Source of the DNA: Candidatus Methanofrustulum fimipullorum | GTDB taxonomy: Archaea; Halobacteriota; Methanosarcinia; Methanosarcinales; Methanosarcinaceae | Direction of reading: 5' to 3' | Assembly: GCA_012518265.1 (NCBI GenBank) | Contig: JAAYST010000022.1 | Span: forward strand, 1-45,254 | DNA length: 45,254 nt | In this document: positions 35,594 to 44,162 of the stretch, piece after piece | Layout: each line of letters opens with the position of its first letter | Position numbering within the stretch: position 1 is the stretch's first letter | Notes under the pieces: generated by a model | The model's database searches: none | Seen by the model: only the letters and a program-made list of their open reading frames with translations | Told to the model about the DNA's origin: nothing | Program-made: the position numbers and the translations under genes

Positions 35594-36916
35594 TCACGAA
35601 ATAATAGGATCATCTGGTTGTTTTTCTTTTGATAAAATAAGGAATACTAATGCAACTGCCATTGAAATTACCATTAAAAGCCAAATGAATTTATATTGTT
35701 CTACTGTGGCTGTAACTCCTTCAGGAACTTCCATAAGTTTTCCTGTAACACTCATTAAAACCGCTCCGCCAAGGAAGGGGAACAAATTGAATGCACCTGT
35801 TGCGGTACCGACCATTGATGAAGGGAACCATTCTTTTACTTGTGCATATGAGACTACGAAGAATCCGGCGAAGAATCCGAATAAGAAGTGAATTACGGAG
35901 TAAATTAAGGTACTGTCTACTTTTCCGGAAATTAACCAAATTACAATCCAAATTACCAAATAAGCGGCTGTACCGAAAATAAGCACTTTTTTACGAGATT
36001 TAAATATTTTATCAGAAAGATATCCGGCGATAGGACAACCGAAAATCATTCCGATTGCAATTAAAGACAAAACACCTGAATAAACTGATTTGTCCCAAGC
36101 AAGTACATCTCTAAAAAACGGACCTACCCAAAGACCTTGGTATACCATTAAAGATCCATACATGAAGAAAAACCAAATCGAAAGTGGCCAAAATTTCATT
36201 CCTGCGCCAAAAGTCTTTTTAAGTGCGTCAACCATAGGGATTGCTTCGACTTTTGCAGGAGGATTGTATACTTCACCCTGTTCTTTAGCTTCGATTTCAG
36301 GAAGTGACGGACCACCCATTTCTTCCGGGTTTTCTTTAACTAAAATCCAAATTACAATTGCAAGAATTACAGAGAAAATACCCAAAGCCAAAAACACATG
36401 TTGCCAATTACCTAAAAGCGCTGCTGCAAAAGCAAGCGGTCCGGCTGCACTTAGTGCACCTATGTTTCCGATCGCAAGTAATGCTCCAGACATTGTTGCA
36501 AATTCTCTTTTTCTAAACCATATCGCCAAAACTTTCATTACCGGAATATAGACCATTGCAACTCCAACACCGATTAAAATACGGCCGAATAAAACCATTT
36601 CAAAGTTTTGAGCGACACCTGTTAGAATTGCACCGACTGCTGCCAATAATGTAAATATTGCAGCCGTTTTCTTAATTCCCCATTTATCTGTTAAAACACC
36701 GCTCGGCAGCTGCATCAGAGTGTAAGCATAAAAGTATGCCGACCCCAATAAACCGATTGAAGTTGCACCGACACCGAATGTTTTTGCGATGTCGTCAGCA
36801 ACTACTGCTGTTGAAACACGGTGGAAGTATACAAAGAAGTAGGCAAGTGCCAATATAGCGAATACAACCCACCTATATTTCAAAACCTTATTTTTCGCTT
36901 CCTCAGTAAATGTCAT
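35594..36916 (-). CDS. MFS transporter
   Basis: 440 aa with about 12 predicted membrane helices. YRWVVFAILALAYFFVYFHR begins helix 1. The family loop motif between helices 2 and 3 is GVLTDKWGIKKTAAI, and a central hydrophilic loop (PSLPEIEAKEQGEVY) splits two six-helix halves. A strong GGGGGT ribosome binding site precedes the ATG. This is the phosphate/organic-anion-like MFS branch; the substrate cannot be assigned. It lies downstream of the methyltransferase gene on the same strand, with a 390 base gap, so is probably transcribed separately. Confidence 0.88.
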   Translation of the reverse strand: MTFTEEAKNKVLKYRWVVFAILALAYFFVYFHRVSTAVVADDIAKTFGVGATSIGLLGSAYFYAYTLMQLPSGVLTDKWGIKKTAAIFTLLAAVGAILTGVAQNFEMVLFGRILIGVGVAMVYIPVMKVLAIWFRKREFATMSGALLAIGNIGALSAAGPLAFAAALLGNWQHVFLALGIFSVILAIVIWILVKENPEEMGGPSLPEIEAKEQGEVYNPPAKVEAIPMVDALKKTFGAGMKFWPLSIWFFFMYGSLMVYQGLWVGPFFRDVLAWDKSVYSGVLSLIAIGMIFGCPIAGYLSDKIFKSRKKVLIFGTAAYLVIWIVIWLISGKVDSTLIYSVIHFLFGFFAGFFVVSYAQVKEWFPSSMVGTATGAFNLFPFLGGAVLMSVTGKLMEVPEGVTATVEQYKFIWLLMVISMAVALVFLILSKEKQPDDPIIS

Positions 36917-37306
36917 AATACTACCCCCAAAATATAATTAAAACCTTTATCTATCTGAATATTATCACTATTAAAGACATATATAAAGACATATAAAATC
37001 ACAAACATCAATTTTTAAATTCATAATTCATAATATATGAACTATGAACTGCTTTAAATCACTGTAAATATTATGTAAGATGCCTATTGTTAATTTTATA
37101 CATCTTCAAAGATATATTATATATACTATAGTATATAAAATAACGCGGAAAAAATAACAGTGGATAATATTAAGAAAAAAATAAAAACGAATGCAGTAAA
37201 CGATTCAAAAAAAATATAAGAAATATGGTAACTAAAATTTTGATTGCGTGATCTAAAAAATATGCAAAAACTACACAATGCATGAAAAATGTAAAAATTA
37301 TAAGAT
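36917..37306. promoter_or_regulatory. spacer between MFS gene and methyltransferase gene
   Basis: AT-rich. Contains short direct repeats (catataaa and ttcataattcataa) and TATA-like sequences for the minus-strand MFS gene near 36960-36990. A minus-strand hydrophobic ORF here begins inside the methyltransferase gene in another frame and is not supported. Confidence 0.35.
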
Positions 37307-38341
37307 TTACATATTTTCAGAAGACCAGTCATGAACCGCTTTTACCCATGTCTTTAACCGATCAGAAGTACTCAATGGTGGAGTTCCGCATCCGAGCATT
37401 GAAGCTTTGGCACCCGAATCAAGTGCATACCGAGTACTTTTTATAATATCTTCATATGTTCCGTCTACAACTAATAACGGAGCAATATTTCCTGCAACTG
37501 GCGTATCACCTGCGAGCCGAACCGCATCTTTCATGTCAACCGTTTGTTCAATACTTAAACAGTTTGCACCTGTTTTTGCCATTCCTTCAATACAAAGAGC
37601 CATATTTCCACAAATGTGCAAAACCCAAGGAAGACCTTTGCTTTTTATGAAGTCGCCCAGTTCTTTTTCAAATGGAACAGCCACTTTATTATAAAATTCC
37701 GGCATTACTAAATTTGTAGAAGCCGAAGGATCGCCGCATTGTATATAATCGGCACCTGCATTAATGCATGCTTTGGCATAAATTTTATTTACATCGAGTG
37801 CAACTTCCAGCCACTCAGTAATCGTATCCATATATTTTTCTTTTTGAAGGCATCTGATACTCAATTTTGATAAATTGTTAGCTCCTGCCAAGTAACCGGC
37901 CAAAGTTACAGGACCTACTATTAATATCGATTTTGCAGCATCCGGATATTTATCTTTGGCAATTCCTGCCGCTTCAATAGTGGTTTTTACAAAATCACTT
38001 TCAAGAAATTTACTGTAATCTACATCATCGGGACTTTTAAAAAAACTTTTAACGGAAGGATGAATATCTATTCTGCCCATACTAACTTCAAGACCTAAAG
38101 AAGCTGCTTCAACGCACGCACTAAACGGAAAAATAATTGAATCCACACCTATGTCCGTATACATTTTTGAAGAAACATCTATCATCATTTCTGCGTTTTT
38201 ATGCAAATCGGGCCAGATTGCACCACTTTTATTGATGTTCTCAACAACCATTGTAGAGCCGGTAATAATAGGAATTCTGTCAACCGGTTTGCGATTTAAC
38301 ATCGCAATTACACGTTCCTTTGACGTCATTTCAGTAACCAT
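37307..38341 (-). CDS. methylcobamide:coenzyme M methyltransferase (MtaA/MtbA family)
   Basis: 344 aa zinc enzyme of the MtaA/CmuA/UroD fold. It would transfer the methyl group from a methylated corrinoid protein to coenzyme M in methylotrophic methanogenesis. The zinc ligands follow the HxCx(~74)C pattern: His242 and Cys244 in LHICGNM and Cys318 in LGCGTPP. N-terminal TSKERVIAMLNRKPVDRIP is typical. Whether it serves methanol, methylamines or methylthiols is not readable; no corrinoid protein or substrate-specific methyltransferase is in the window. GAGGT lies about 9 bases before the ATG; MTSKERV (codon 5) is an alternative start. Confidence 0.88.
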   Translation of the reverse strand: MVTEMTSKERVIAMLNRKPVDRIPIITGSTMVVENINKSGAIWPDLHKNAEMMIDVSSKMYTDIGVDSIIFPFSACVEAASLGLEVSMGRIDIHPSVKSFFKSPDDVDYSKFLESDFVKTTIEAAGIAKDKYPDAAKSILIVGPVTLAGYLAGANNLSKLSIRCLQKEKYMDTITEWLEVALDVNKIYAKACINAGADYIQCGDPSASTNLVMPEFYNKVAVPFEKELGDFIKSKGLPWVLHICGNMALCIEGMAKTGANCLSIEQTVDMKDAVRLAGDTPVAGNIAPLLVVDGTYEDIIKSTRYALDSGAKASMLGCGTPPLSTSDRLKTWVKAVHDWSSENM

Positions 38342-38640
38342 AATATCATAACCTCATTAATATATAAATATGTGAATATATAGAATATATGTACGCATAT
38401 GTACACATATATATAGAGAGGTATATACAATTAACGCGTTGCAGAAATCAATTATTAGAATAATTTCAATTATTAGAATAATTTATAGATTAATTATTAA
38501 TTATTAATTGACTATGAAATTATAGAACATATATGTATTTTATAAACTGTTATGAATTAGATAATTATGAATTAGATAACAATCAAATGCTGCTAAAATA
38601 ACAGATCCCGAAAAATAATCAAATGCTACAAAAAAACATA
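38342..38640. promoter_or_regulatory. promoter region of the methyltransferase gene
   Basis: AT-rich spacer with TATA-like tatatatagagaggtatata near 38409 and direct repeats of ttattagaataatttcaa near 38450. A repeated aatcaaatgct phrase occurs near 38580 and 38617. No gene is seen. Confidence 0.35.
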
Positions 38641-40485
38641 TCAAATATCGCCGATAAATAGCGCACGATATTCTTTCATTGCATAATTGTCGGACATTCC
38701 TGCAATGTAATCGCAAATGCAGCGTGCAAATGAAATATTGTTTTCAAATAATGCAAATACAAAACGATCCGGTTCGTCCATTGATGAAATTGTACCCGAT
38801 TTATTTAAATCGTTTAAACGTTTAATATTATGTTTTTTAAATGTTTTTTCATCCAGTTTAAATTTATCGGGAAGTTCCAAAATTCCATTTAGTTTTTCGA
38901 CATCGGAAAGCTTTAAAGTATGTATAAAGTTATGTACAATACAACGATTGCTTTTTGTCATATCTACTTCACTTAAAGAAATTGAATCGGAACCGATTTT
39001 ATTTGTAAAAAAGTTGTTGCAATCACTATTTAATAATTTAATATCATAAATTTGTTTATTATCGCGAATTGCTTTTTGTATTCTTAAACGAACATAAAAC
39101 GGCAAAAGCAAAGGATTTTCATAATACGCTTCAAACAGATTTCGAATTATGAATTGTGCACGGCTGTCGAATTTATTTACAAAATCGGTATTTGTGATTT
39201 TGCTGTTAATTATATCTTTAATTTTAAGGTTTAATACATGCCCCACTTTAGAAAAGTCGATGCATTTACTTAAAATTACGGAAGCATTTGTAAAACCGAA
39301 TTCCTGAAGAGTTTCAACGGTTTGATCTGATTGGTCGCCCCGGTCACTCCGGTCAATCCGGTCGCCCCGGTCACTCCGGTCAATCCGGTCGCCCCGGTCA
39401 TCCTGGTCACTCTGGTCGCTCTTTTTTTCTGCCTTCTTTTTAATACATACGGAAACATTTTTTTTGTAAGAATCGCAATTTTTTGAAATTCTGTATTTTG
39501 ATTCAAGTAAAACGTCCGACAAAAAATAACTCATTAAAATTTTTTGCAAATGGTCGGATTGGTATGCCGTTTTAGGCTTATCTTTTTTGAGCTCTTCGAT
39601 TAGTAAACGGAACAAATCCAAACATTCTTTTTCGTGATTTAGAAAATCCGAATCGTCTTGTAATTTTTTTGATGATTTTAGTGTTTTTGACGTTTCTTCC
39701 GAATCGATTTTATTTTGAATACTTGAAATAATTTCATCTGAGGATGAAATTATTTCCGAAATGAAAGATTTTGCATCGAGTCGGGCTTCGGGGCTTTTAA
39801 AACCGTCGTTTAAGTCTTGAAGCATTTGAGCGATTTCGTCTGCAACGTGTACGACTTGGCCTTCGAAAGTTACCGAAAAATCATAATCCATAAAAAAAGA
39901 ATAGGTAGAACGAGTATTTTGAACAAACGATTCAAGATTGCAAAAACTGCGCCCGCTTTTTGTATGTTTTAAAGAACCTTCCAAAACTTGCCAAGACAAA
40001 TTTATCCCGTCAACGGACGAATCGTTCGTTTCAATTATATCCAAAATTCTAACGCTTTGGAAATTATGATTAAAACCGCCGTAATTTTCTGACATAGAAT
40101 GTTCAAACATTTCCGGAATTTCTCCGGACATTATTTTATTTAAAATTCGTTCGCCGGAGTGTCCAAACGGAGTATGGCCCAAATCGTGACCGTAAGATAT
40201 AGCTTCACACAAATCGATATCGAAATCAAAGAACTGAGCAATTCTTCCTGCAATTTGAGCAACTTCAAGAGTGTGTGTCAAACGAGTTCTGTAATGGTCG
40301 CCCATGTCTACAGGATAAATTTGAGTTTTGTCCAAAAGGCGACGAAACGAACGCGAAAATATAATAACTTCTTTATCATGATAAAAACCGTCCGTTACAA
40401 AGGAATTAAACGGATCGGAGTAAAAGTTCGCTTCACGAATACGATCGGAACTCTGAAAAACTTGCTTAAAAGAAAAATTCCCCAT
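38641..40485 (-). CDS. dGTPase-like HD-domain triphosphohydrolase with insertion
   Basis: 614 aa. The N-terminal half is a canonical deoxyguanosinetriphosphate triphosphohydrolase: SRSFRRLLDKTQ, RTRLTHTLEVAQI (His71), YGHDLGHTPFGHSGE (His100-Asp101) and VVHVADEIAQMLQD supply the HD metal site. Bacterial relatives are usually about 450-500 aa. The excess comes from an inserted charged region (about residues 240-395) ending in Asp/Arg repeats (GDRIDRSDR) encoded by a 27 bp GC-rich minisatellite. It probably hydrolyses dNTPs to deoxynucleosides and triphosphate; preference for dGTP is assumed. Confidence 0.85.
   Translation of the reverse strand: MGNFSFKQVFQSSDRIREANFYSDPFNSFVTDGFYHDKEVIIFSRSFRRLLDKTQIYPVDMGDHYRTRLTHTLEVAQIAGRIAQFFDFDIDLCEAISYGHDLGHTPFGHSGERILNKIMSGEIPEMFEHSMSENYGGFNHNFQSVRILDIIETNDSSVDGINLSWQVLEGSLKHTKSGRSFCNLESFVQNTRSTYSFFMDYDFSVTFEGQVVHVADEIAQMLQDLNDGFKSPEARLDAKSFISEIISSSDEIISSIQNKIDSEETSKTLKSSKKLQDDSDFLNHEKECLDLFRLLIEELKKDKPKTAYQSDHLQKILMSYFLSDVLLESKYRISKNCDSYKKNVSVCIKKKAEKKSDQSDQDDRGDRIDRSDRGDRIDRSDRGDQSDQTVETLQEFGFTNASVILSKCIDFSKVGHVLNLKIKDIINSKITNTDFVNKFDSRAQFIIRNLFEAYYENPLLLPFYVRLRIQKAIRDNKQIYDIKLLNSDCNNFFTNKIGSDSISLSEVDMTKSNRCIVHNFIHTLKLSDVEKLNGILELPDKFKLDEKTFKKHNIKRLNDLNKSGTISSMDEPDRFVFALFENNISFARCICDYIAGMSDNYAMKEYRALFIGDI
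39330..39420 (-). repeat. 27 bp GC-rich coding minisatellite in the dGTPase-like gene
   Basis: Unit ggtcgccccggtcactccgg plus tcaatcc, more than two perfect copies plus decayed ones. It is far richer in GC than its surroundings, and 27 is divisible by 3, so the frame is kept. Confidence 0.85.
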
Positions 40486-40715
40486 ACAATCATCTCAATT
40501 ATTTATTATTTTATTTGTTTATTTGTTTATTATTCATTATTATTTATTATTAAAAGCATAAAAGTAAATATCTTTTTGCATATTAAAATGTAATGAATTT
40601 AAATTTTATTTAAGAAATAACAGAATTATAGAAATAACAGAATTATAGAAATAATAGAAATAACAGATAATAGAAATAACAATATTATAGAAAAAATAAC
40701 ATAAATAATATAGAG
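40486..40715. other. divergent spacer with short repeats
   Basis: Repeats of tagaaataacagaatta (about 40610-40690) and ttatttgtttatt-type sequence. Holds the divergent promoters of the dGTPase-like gene and the small charged gene. Confidence 0.4.
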
Positions 40716-40997
40716 ATGAAGAATATTATGAAATATAAAGAAGAAAAGGAGTACGAACACGAGATATTTCACAAAGAACGTAAAAAAATAGAGTTCTTGG
40801 ATAAATATATAGCAAATATATTTTTTGATCCGAATGAAACAACAGAAAGGAAAAATGCTGCAAGAACGTTAAGTACAAAATACGTGGTAAATTGCAATAT
40901 TTGTGTTAAAGAATTGACAGGCTTGGAAAAAAAAGTAATGGAAGAAGCGCTCGAGGCTTGGAAAAATACTGAAAAAATGATAGAAATAGAAAATTAA
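40716..40997 (+). CDS. small charged hypothetical protein
   Basis: 93 aa, highly charged and mostly helical in appearance (KYKEEKEYEHEIFHKERKK, then FLDKYIANIFF). Two cysteines lie in NCNICVKEL. No family recognised. An ATG four codons later (40728) has a better-placed GAGATGA upstream and may be the real start. It converges on the first TRAM gene with a shared hairpin. Complexity is normal in the centre, which favours a real gene. Confidence 0.55.
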   Translation: MKNIMKYKEEKEYEHEIFHKERKKIEFLDKYIANIFFDPNETTERKNAARTLSTKYVVNCNICVKELTGLEKKVMEEALEAWKNTEKMIEIEN

Positions 40998-41116
40998 AAA
41001 AAAGAAAAAATTAAAAAAAAATAAAAAAAGAAAGGAAAAATAAGAAAAATGAGAAAAAATTAAAAGAAAAGAAAAAAATAAAAAAAAGAAAAGAAAATTA
41101 AGAAAAAGAATAAAAA

Positions 41117-41145
41117 AATAATTTTATTTAAAAAATAAAATTATT
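41117..41145. terminator. 13 bp stem-loop between converging genes
   Basis: Perfect 13 bp AT-only stem (41117-41129 with 41133-41145), AAA loop. The stop of the minus-strand TRAM gene (41141-41143) is inside the stem, as at thpR. Confidence 0.5.
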
Positions 41146-41374
41146 CTACTACAATTCCGAATGCATATTTCGGAAGGACTCTTGTAATTTTAACGGTAAC
41201 TTCTTCATCTTTTTGTGTGTCGGGAACGAATATGACAAAACCTTCAATGCGGGCGATGCCGTCACCTTTTTGAGCGATATTTTCTATTTTTACGGTATAT
41301 GTTTTCCCTTCGGTAACAGGTGCCGTTTTTTCACTTTTATTCTTAAACATGGAATCATTGCTTTTGCTAAACAT
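41141..41374 (-). CDS. small TRAM domain protein 1
   Basis: 77 aa single-domain protein. EGKTYTVKIENIAQKGDGIARIEGFVIFVPDT followed by EVTVKITRVLPKYAFGIVVE, each phrase typical, forms a complete TRAM RNA-binding beta barrel. Single-domain archaeal TRAM proteins act as RNA chaperones, with cold-shock roles reported in a psychrophilic methanogen. A ~140 base leader with two hairpins precedes it. It is clearly paralogous to the gene at 41843. Confidence 0.9.
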   Translation of the reverse strand: MFSKSNDSMFKNKSEKTAPVTEGKTYTVKIENIAQKGDGIARIEGFVIFVPDTQKDEEVTVKITRVLPKYAFGIVVE

Positions 41375-41842
41375 AATTAATACTCTACCTACAAAATTTA
41401 GTGTTAAAAAAGCAAAGTTTTGATGTTTTGCTTTCTCTCACCCCATGAACATCTATGAGAGAAAACAATTCTGTACAAAATAATGTCCAAAAGATAAAAA
41501 GTGTTCTCAAATAAACGATTCAGATTCGTAAATGACTTTTAAATATAAAAGCCTTTACATTTTTTAAGTAAAAAAAGAAATTATATATGAAATCTATATG
41601 AAATCTATATGAAATTTAGATGAATAATATTCCGATATAAAGCTATTATATAAAACAGAAAAATATCCGGATTTGTTATTCGATTCGTTCTTTATAATCT
41701 TTATAAGAGAGTGAGAAGAGAGTGAGAACGAGAAATTAAATTCGATTTATCAAAATGGGAGCTTATCGGAATAAAATTTACCGAAATAAGCGCTTAGCTT
41801 AATCGGTTTGAAGAAACAATAAGATTAAGGTTAAGATTAAGA
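41375..41842 (-). promoter_or_regulatory. promoter and structured leader of TRAM gene 1
   Basis: Minus-strand TATA-like sequence (TTTATATTTA) at about 41540-41550 predicts transcription from about 41515 and a leader of about 140 bases. The leader holds two stem-loops: arms TCTCTCA/TGAGAGA (about 41434-41463) and AAGCAAA/TTTGCTT (about 41409-41433). The part beyond 41560 is AT-rich with repeats (tatatgaaat; aagattaaggtt) and no gene. Confidence 0.45.
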
Positions 41843-42250
41843 TTAATCGGAGTTCTCTTCATCAAAGTCGATTTCTTCGGATTTTGTTTCATCGGAGCTT
41901 ATAAAAAACGGTGAATTCGGGACTTCTTGTACCTGTTCTTCCGCTTCAGTTTCGGCTTCTGCTTCGGGTTCCGTTTCCGTTTCAGGTTCCGGTTCATTTC
42001 CGGATACAACAGATGCAAATGCGTATTTAGGAAGTACTCTGTCTATTTTAATTGTGACTTCCTGACCGGTGCGAGTGTTCGGAACAAAAATAACGTAACC
42101 TTCAATTCTTGCAATACCATCTCCCTTTTGTGCTATGTCTTCAATTTTTACTTCGTAAGTTTTACCTTCAGAAACAGGAGTGGTAACTTCGTCGGGGTTT
42201 CTAAAAATTGAAGAAACATTATTATAATTACTATTATAATTATTATACAT
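41843..42250 (-). CDS. TRAM domain protein 2 with acidic tail
   Basis: 135 aa. The TRAM domain (residues ~23-78: EGKTYEVKIEDIAQKGDGIA, then VLPKYAFASVV) is nearly identical to that of the neighbouring 77 aa protein. It adds a strongly acidic Glu/Pro/Thr-repeat tail (PEPETETEPEAEAETEAEE) ending DFDEENSD. Presumed RNA chaperone; the acidic tail could modulate RNA or ribosome contacts. GAGGT ribosome binding site. An 8 bp perfect hairpin lies 28 bases upstream of the start. Confidence 0.88.
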   Translation of the reverse strand: MYNNYNSNYNNVSSIFRNPDEVTTPVSEGKTYEVKIEDIAQKGDGIARIEGYVIFVPNTRTGQEVTIKIDRVLPKYAFASVVSGNEPEPETETEPEAEAETEAEEQVQEVPNSPFFISSDETKSEEIDFDEENSD

Positions 42251-42610
42251 GAAAAATTTACCTCATTAATTTATATACGATTTGCTATTGCAAATCGAAG
42301 CAACTAATTTAAAAGAGAAAAAAGAGAAAAACAAGTACAACTTGCATACCGAATAATAAAAGTAAGAATGTTACGTATTAATTCTACGAGTGTTGATTTT
42401 ACAAAGTATAAATTAACAAAGTAACAAAAGTCGTACGATATTTTTAAGTTTAAACACTTTAATCCGATTAAACTAATTGCAATTATTTATGAGTCTACAC
42501 TATTTAAACCTTGTGAAAATTCCATAGAAAATATGAAATAAAAAATAGAAAGTAACACACAAAACAGAGAAAACGGAAAAAATGATGAATAAATTTAAAT
42601 ATGATAACTA
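42251..42610 (-). promoter_or_regulatory. leader of TRAM gene 2 with hairpin
   Basis: CGATTTGC-TATT-GCAAATCG (42278-42297) is a perfect 8 bp stem-loop immediately before the ribosome binding site. Smaller dyads (gtaagaatgttac near 42362; aagtacaactt near 42333) lie further up. The rest is AT-rich with no ORF. Confidence 0.45.
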
Positions 42611-42665
42611 TCTATTTATATCGGTCTTTATTATTCTGTAACATTGTTCTTTATTATTTCATAAA

Positions 42666-42740
42666 GGGCCCGTGGCTCAGTCAGGCTAGAGCGGTAGACT
42701 CTTAATCTATAGGTCGGGGGTTCAAATCCCTTCGGGCCCG
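42666..42740 (+). tRNA. tRNA-Lys (anticodon CTT)
   Basis: Full cloverleaf: acceptor GGGCCCG/CGGGCCC, D-arm GCTC/GAGC, anticodon stem GTAGA/TCTAT with loop CTCTTAA (anticodon CTT at 42701-42703), variable AGGTC, T-arm GGGGG-TTCAAAT-CCCTT. Discriminator base G at 42740; the 3' CCA is not encoded, as is common in archaea. A TATA-like ctatttatatcgg lies about 55 bases upstream. A 37 bp repeat locus begins just downstream. Confidence 0.95.
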
Positions 42741-43203
42741 CTTTTGATTTTTAATTACTGTTTTTGATATTTACGGTTTATTCTTTTTTGGGATTTCAAA
42801 AACTACGGCGTATCATCCACTTTAAAAATTTTAACGGACTATGCGGTTTTTTACGTTTTAGGTGATATGACCCGAAAACCCTTTTTTTGTATCAGTGCGG
42901 TGTATTTCAAGTTTTTTCCAGGCTCGTTTATTTCTAATGTCAATGATACGACGTAGCTACGGCGTATCATTGACACTAAGAATTAAAAAGCTTCAACGGC
43001 GTATCATTGACAATAAGAATTAAAAAGCTGCCACGACGTATCATTGACATTAAGATTTAAACGGACGCTGAGGTTTTCCCGTTTTAATGATACGATCCGA
43101 AACCCGTTTTATTTTGAGGGGGGAGCTTTTTAAGAATTTTCTGAGACACGTTTTATTCTTTTTTAAGAATTTTTAAGGATGCTTCGATTTTATTCTTTTT
43201 TAT
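42741..43203 (+). repeat. 37 bp repeat element downstream of tRNA-Lys, with head-to-head inversion
   Basis: CGTATCAT anchors at 42963, 43000 and 43037 give an exact 37 bp period (three units). The first unit is joined head-to-head to an inverted unit, making a palindrome centred at 42956/42957 with arms of about 22 bases and two mismatches. The flank modules seen at 7.8 kb occur before (about 42835-42925) and after (about 43060-43150): atgcggttttttacgtttta, then gatatgacccg, then gtgtatttcaag. No gene is seen. Confidence 0.8.
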
Positions 43204-44073
43204 TTAAATTTTATTTTCTCTTGCGTAATAAAAAAGATATTGTTGTGCAAGTCCTGAATATTCTCCGAAATGATTTATTCCGAATTCGTTTAATTTAGTT
43301 TTGGGAAAATCGTTTGACACATAATGTTTGTACATTATTTTTTGAATCCATGTGTCAACCGGAAAAACGTCACGCTTTTTAAAACTGAAAAGAAGAACAC
43401 AATCGGCAACTTTTGGGCCTACGCCCGGAAGTTGCATTATGTATTTCCTTGCGGAATTCGTGTCCATATCGAAAATATCGTCAAGCAAAATATTCCCGTC
43501 CGCTATCAATTCGGATGTTTCAACAATTCTTTTGTCACGAAAACCGACACCGCAATTTTCTCTTAAATCTTCAGGACATAAACTCGCAAGTTTTTTTGCA
43601 TCGGGAAACGAATAAAAAGTACCGAGATCGGATTTTATTTTATTTCCGTAATTTTTAGAGATTCGCTCAACGTTGTTTTTAATTCTGGGAATGTTATTGT
43701 TTGCCGATAAAATAAAAGTAATGAGAGTTTCAAACGGTTCCTGATTCAAAATACGAATACCGCTTCCAAAAGAAGTTGCTTTTGATAAAACGAGATCATT
43801 TTTAAAATGATTTTTAAAAAAAGAGTAGTCGGTAGACAAATCAAAATAGTGATCCCAAAAAGACAAATCGGACAAATCGGAATTCGATATCATAAGAGAA
43901 GAACCGTTTTGAGAAAAACGAAACGCTCTTCCGGATACAATATTTATATAAGAGCCGTCTTCTGTTGAAAAATTACGAAAAGATTGACCCGAATTAAATA
44001 TTTGATCAATATCGAAATCTTGAAGATTGTTTATGATTAAATTGTTGTTCTTTTCTTTCGCTGAAATATTCAT
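43204..44073 (-). CDS. ogg: 8-oxoguanine DNA glycosylase (OGG1-type HhH-GPD)
   Basis: 289 aa base-excision repair enzyme. The N-terminal OGG-like domain contains IFNSGQSFRNF. The helix-hairpin-helix motif LPGVGPKVADC carries the catalytic Lys221, and Asp240 in VFPVDTWIQ completes the active site; FETLITFILSANNNIPRI is typical of the family. Three-domain layout and length resemble eukaryotic OGG1 more than the short archaeal AGOG. Stands alone on the minus strand between the repeat element and a methionine synthase gene. Confidence 0.88.
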   Translation of the reverse strand: MNISAKEKNNNLIINNLQDFDIDQIFNSGQSFRNFSTEDGSYINIVSGRAFRFSQNGSSLMISNSDLSDLSFWDHYFDLSTDYSFFKNHFKNDLVLSKATSFGSGIRILNQEPFETLITFILSANNNIPRIKNNVERISKNYGNKIKSDLGTFYSFPDAKKLASLCPEDLRENCGVGFRDKRIVETSELIADGNILLDDIFDMDTNSARKYIMQLPGVGPKVADCVLLFSFKKRDVFPVDTWIQKIMYKHYVSNDFPKTKLNEFGINHFGEYSGLAQQYLFYYARENKI

Positions 44074-44162
44074 AAAAATCCCGAAAATCCTAAAAATCTC
44101 AAAAAATGCATAAATCCCGAAAATCCTAAAAAACGAATATTTTTCATTTTTTAGTTTTTATT
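44074..44162 (-). repeat. short direct repeat upstream of ogg
   Basis: aaatcccgaaaatcctaaaa occurs twice about 35-40 bases apart (near 44075 and 44112). No gene. Confidence 0.5.

Noticed and set aside
37126-37332. 68 aa hydrophobic minus-strand ORF
   Set aside because: It starts inside the methyltransferase gene, has no RBS and shows AT-driven Phe/Ile content.
42951-42960. Origin-like palindrome by the tRNA
   Set aside because: It is explained by the head-to-head join of two 37 bp units; no origin recognition boxes or orc1/cdc6 gene are seen.
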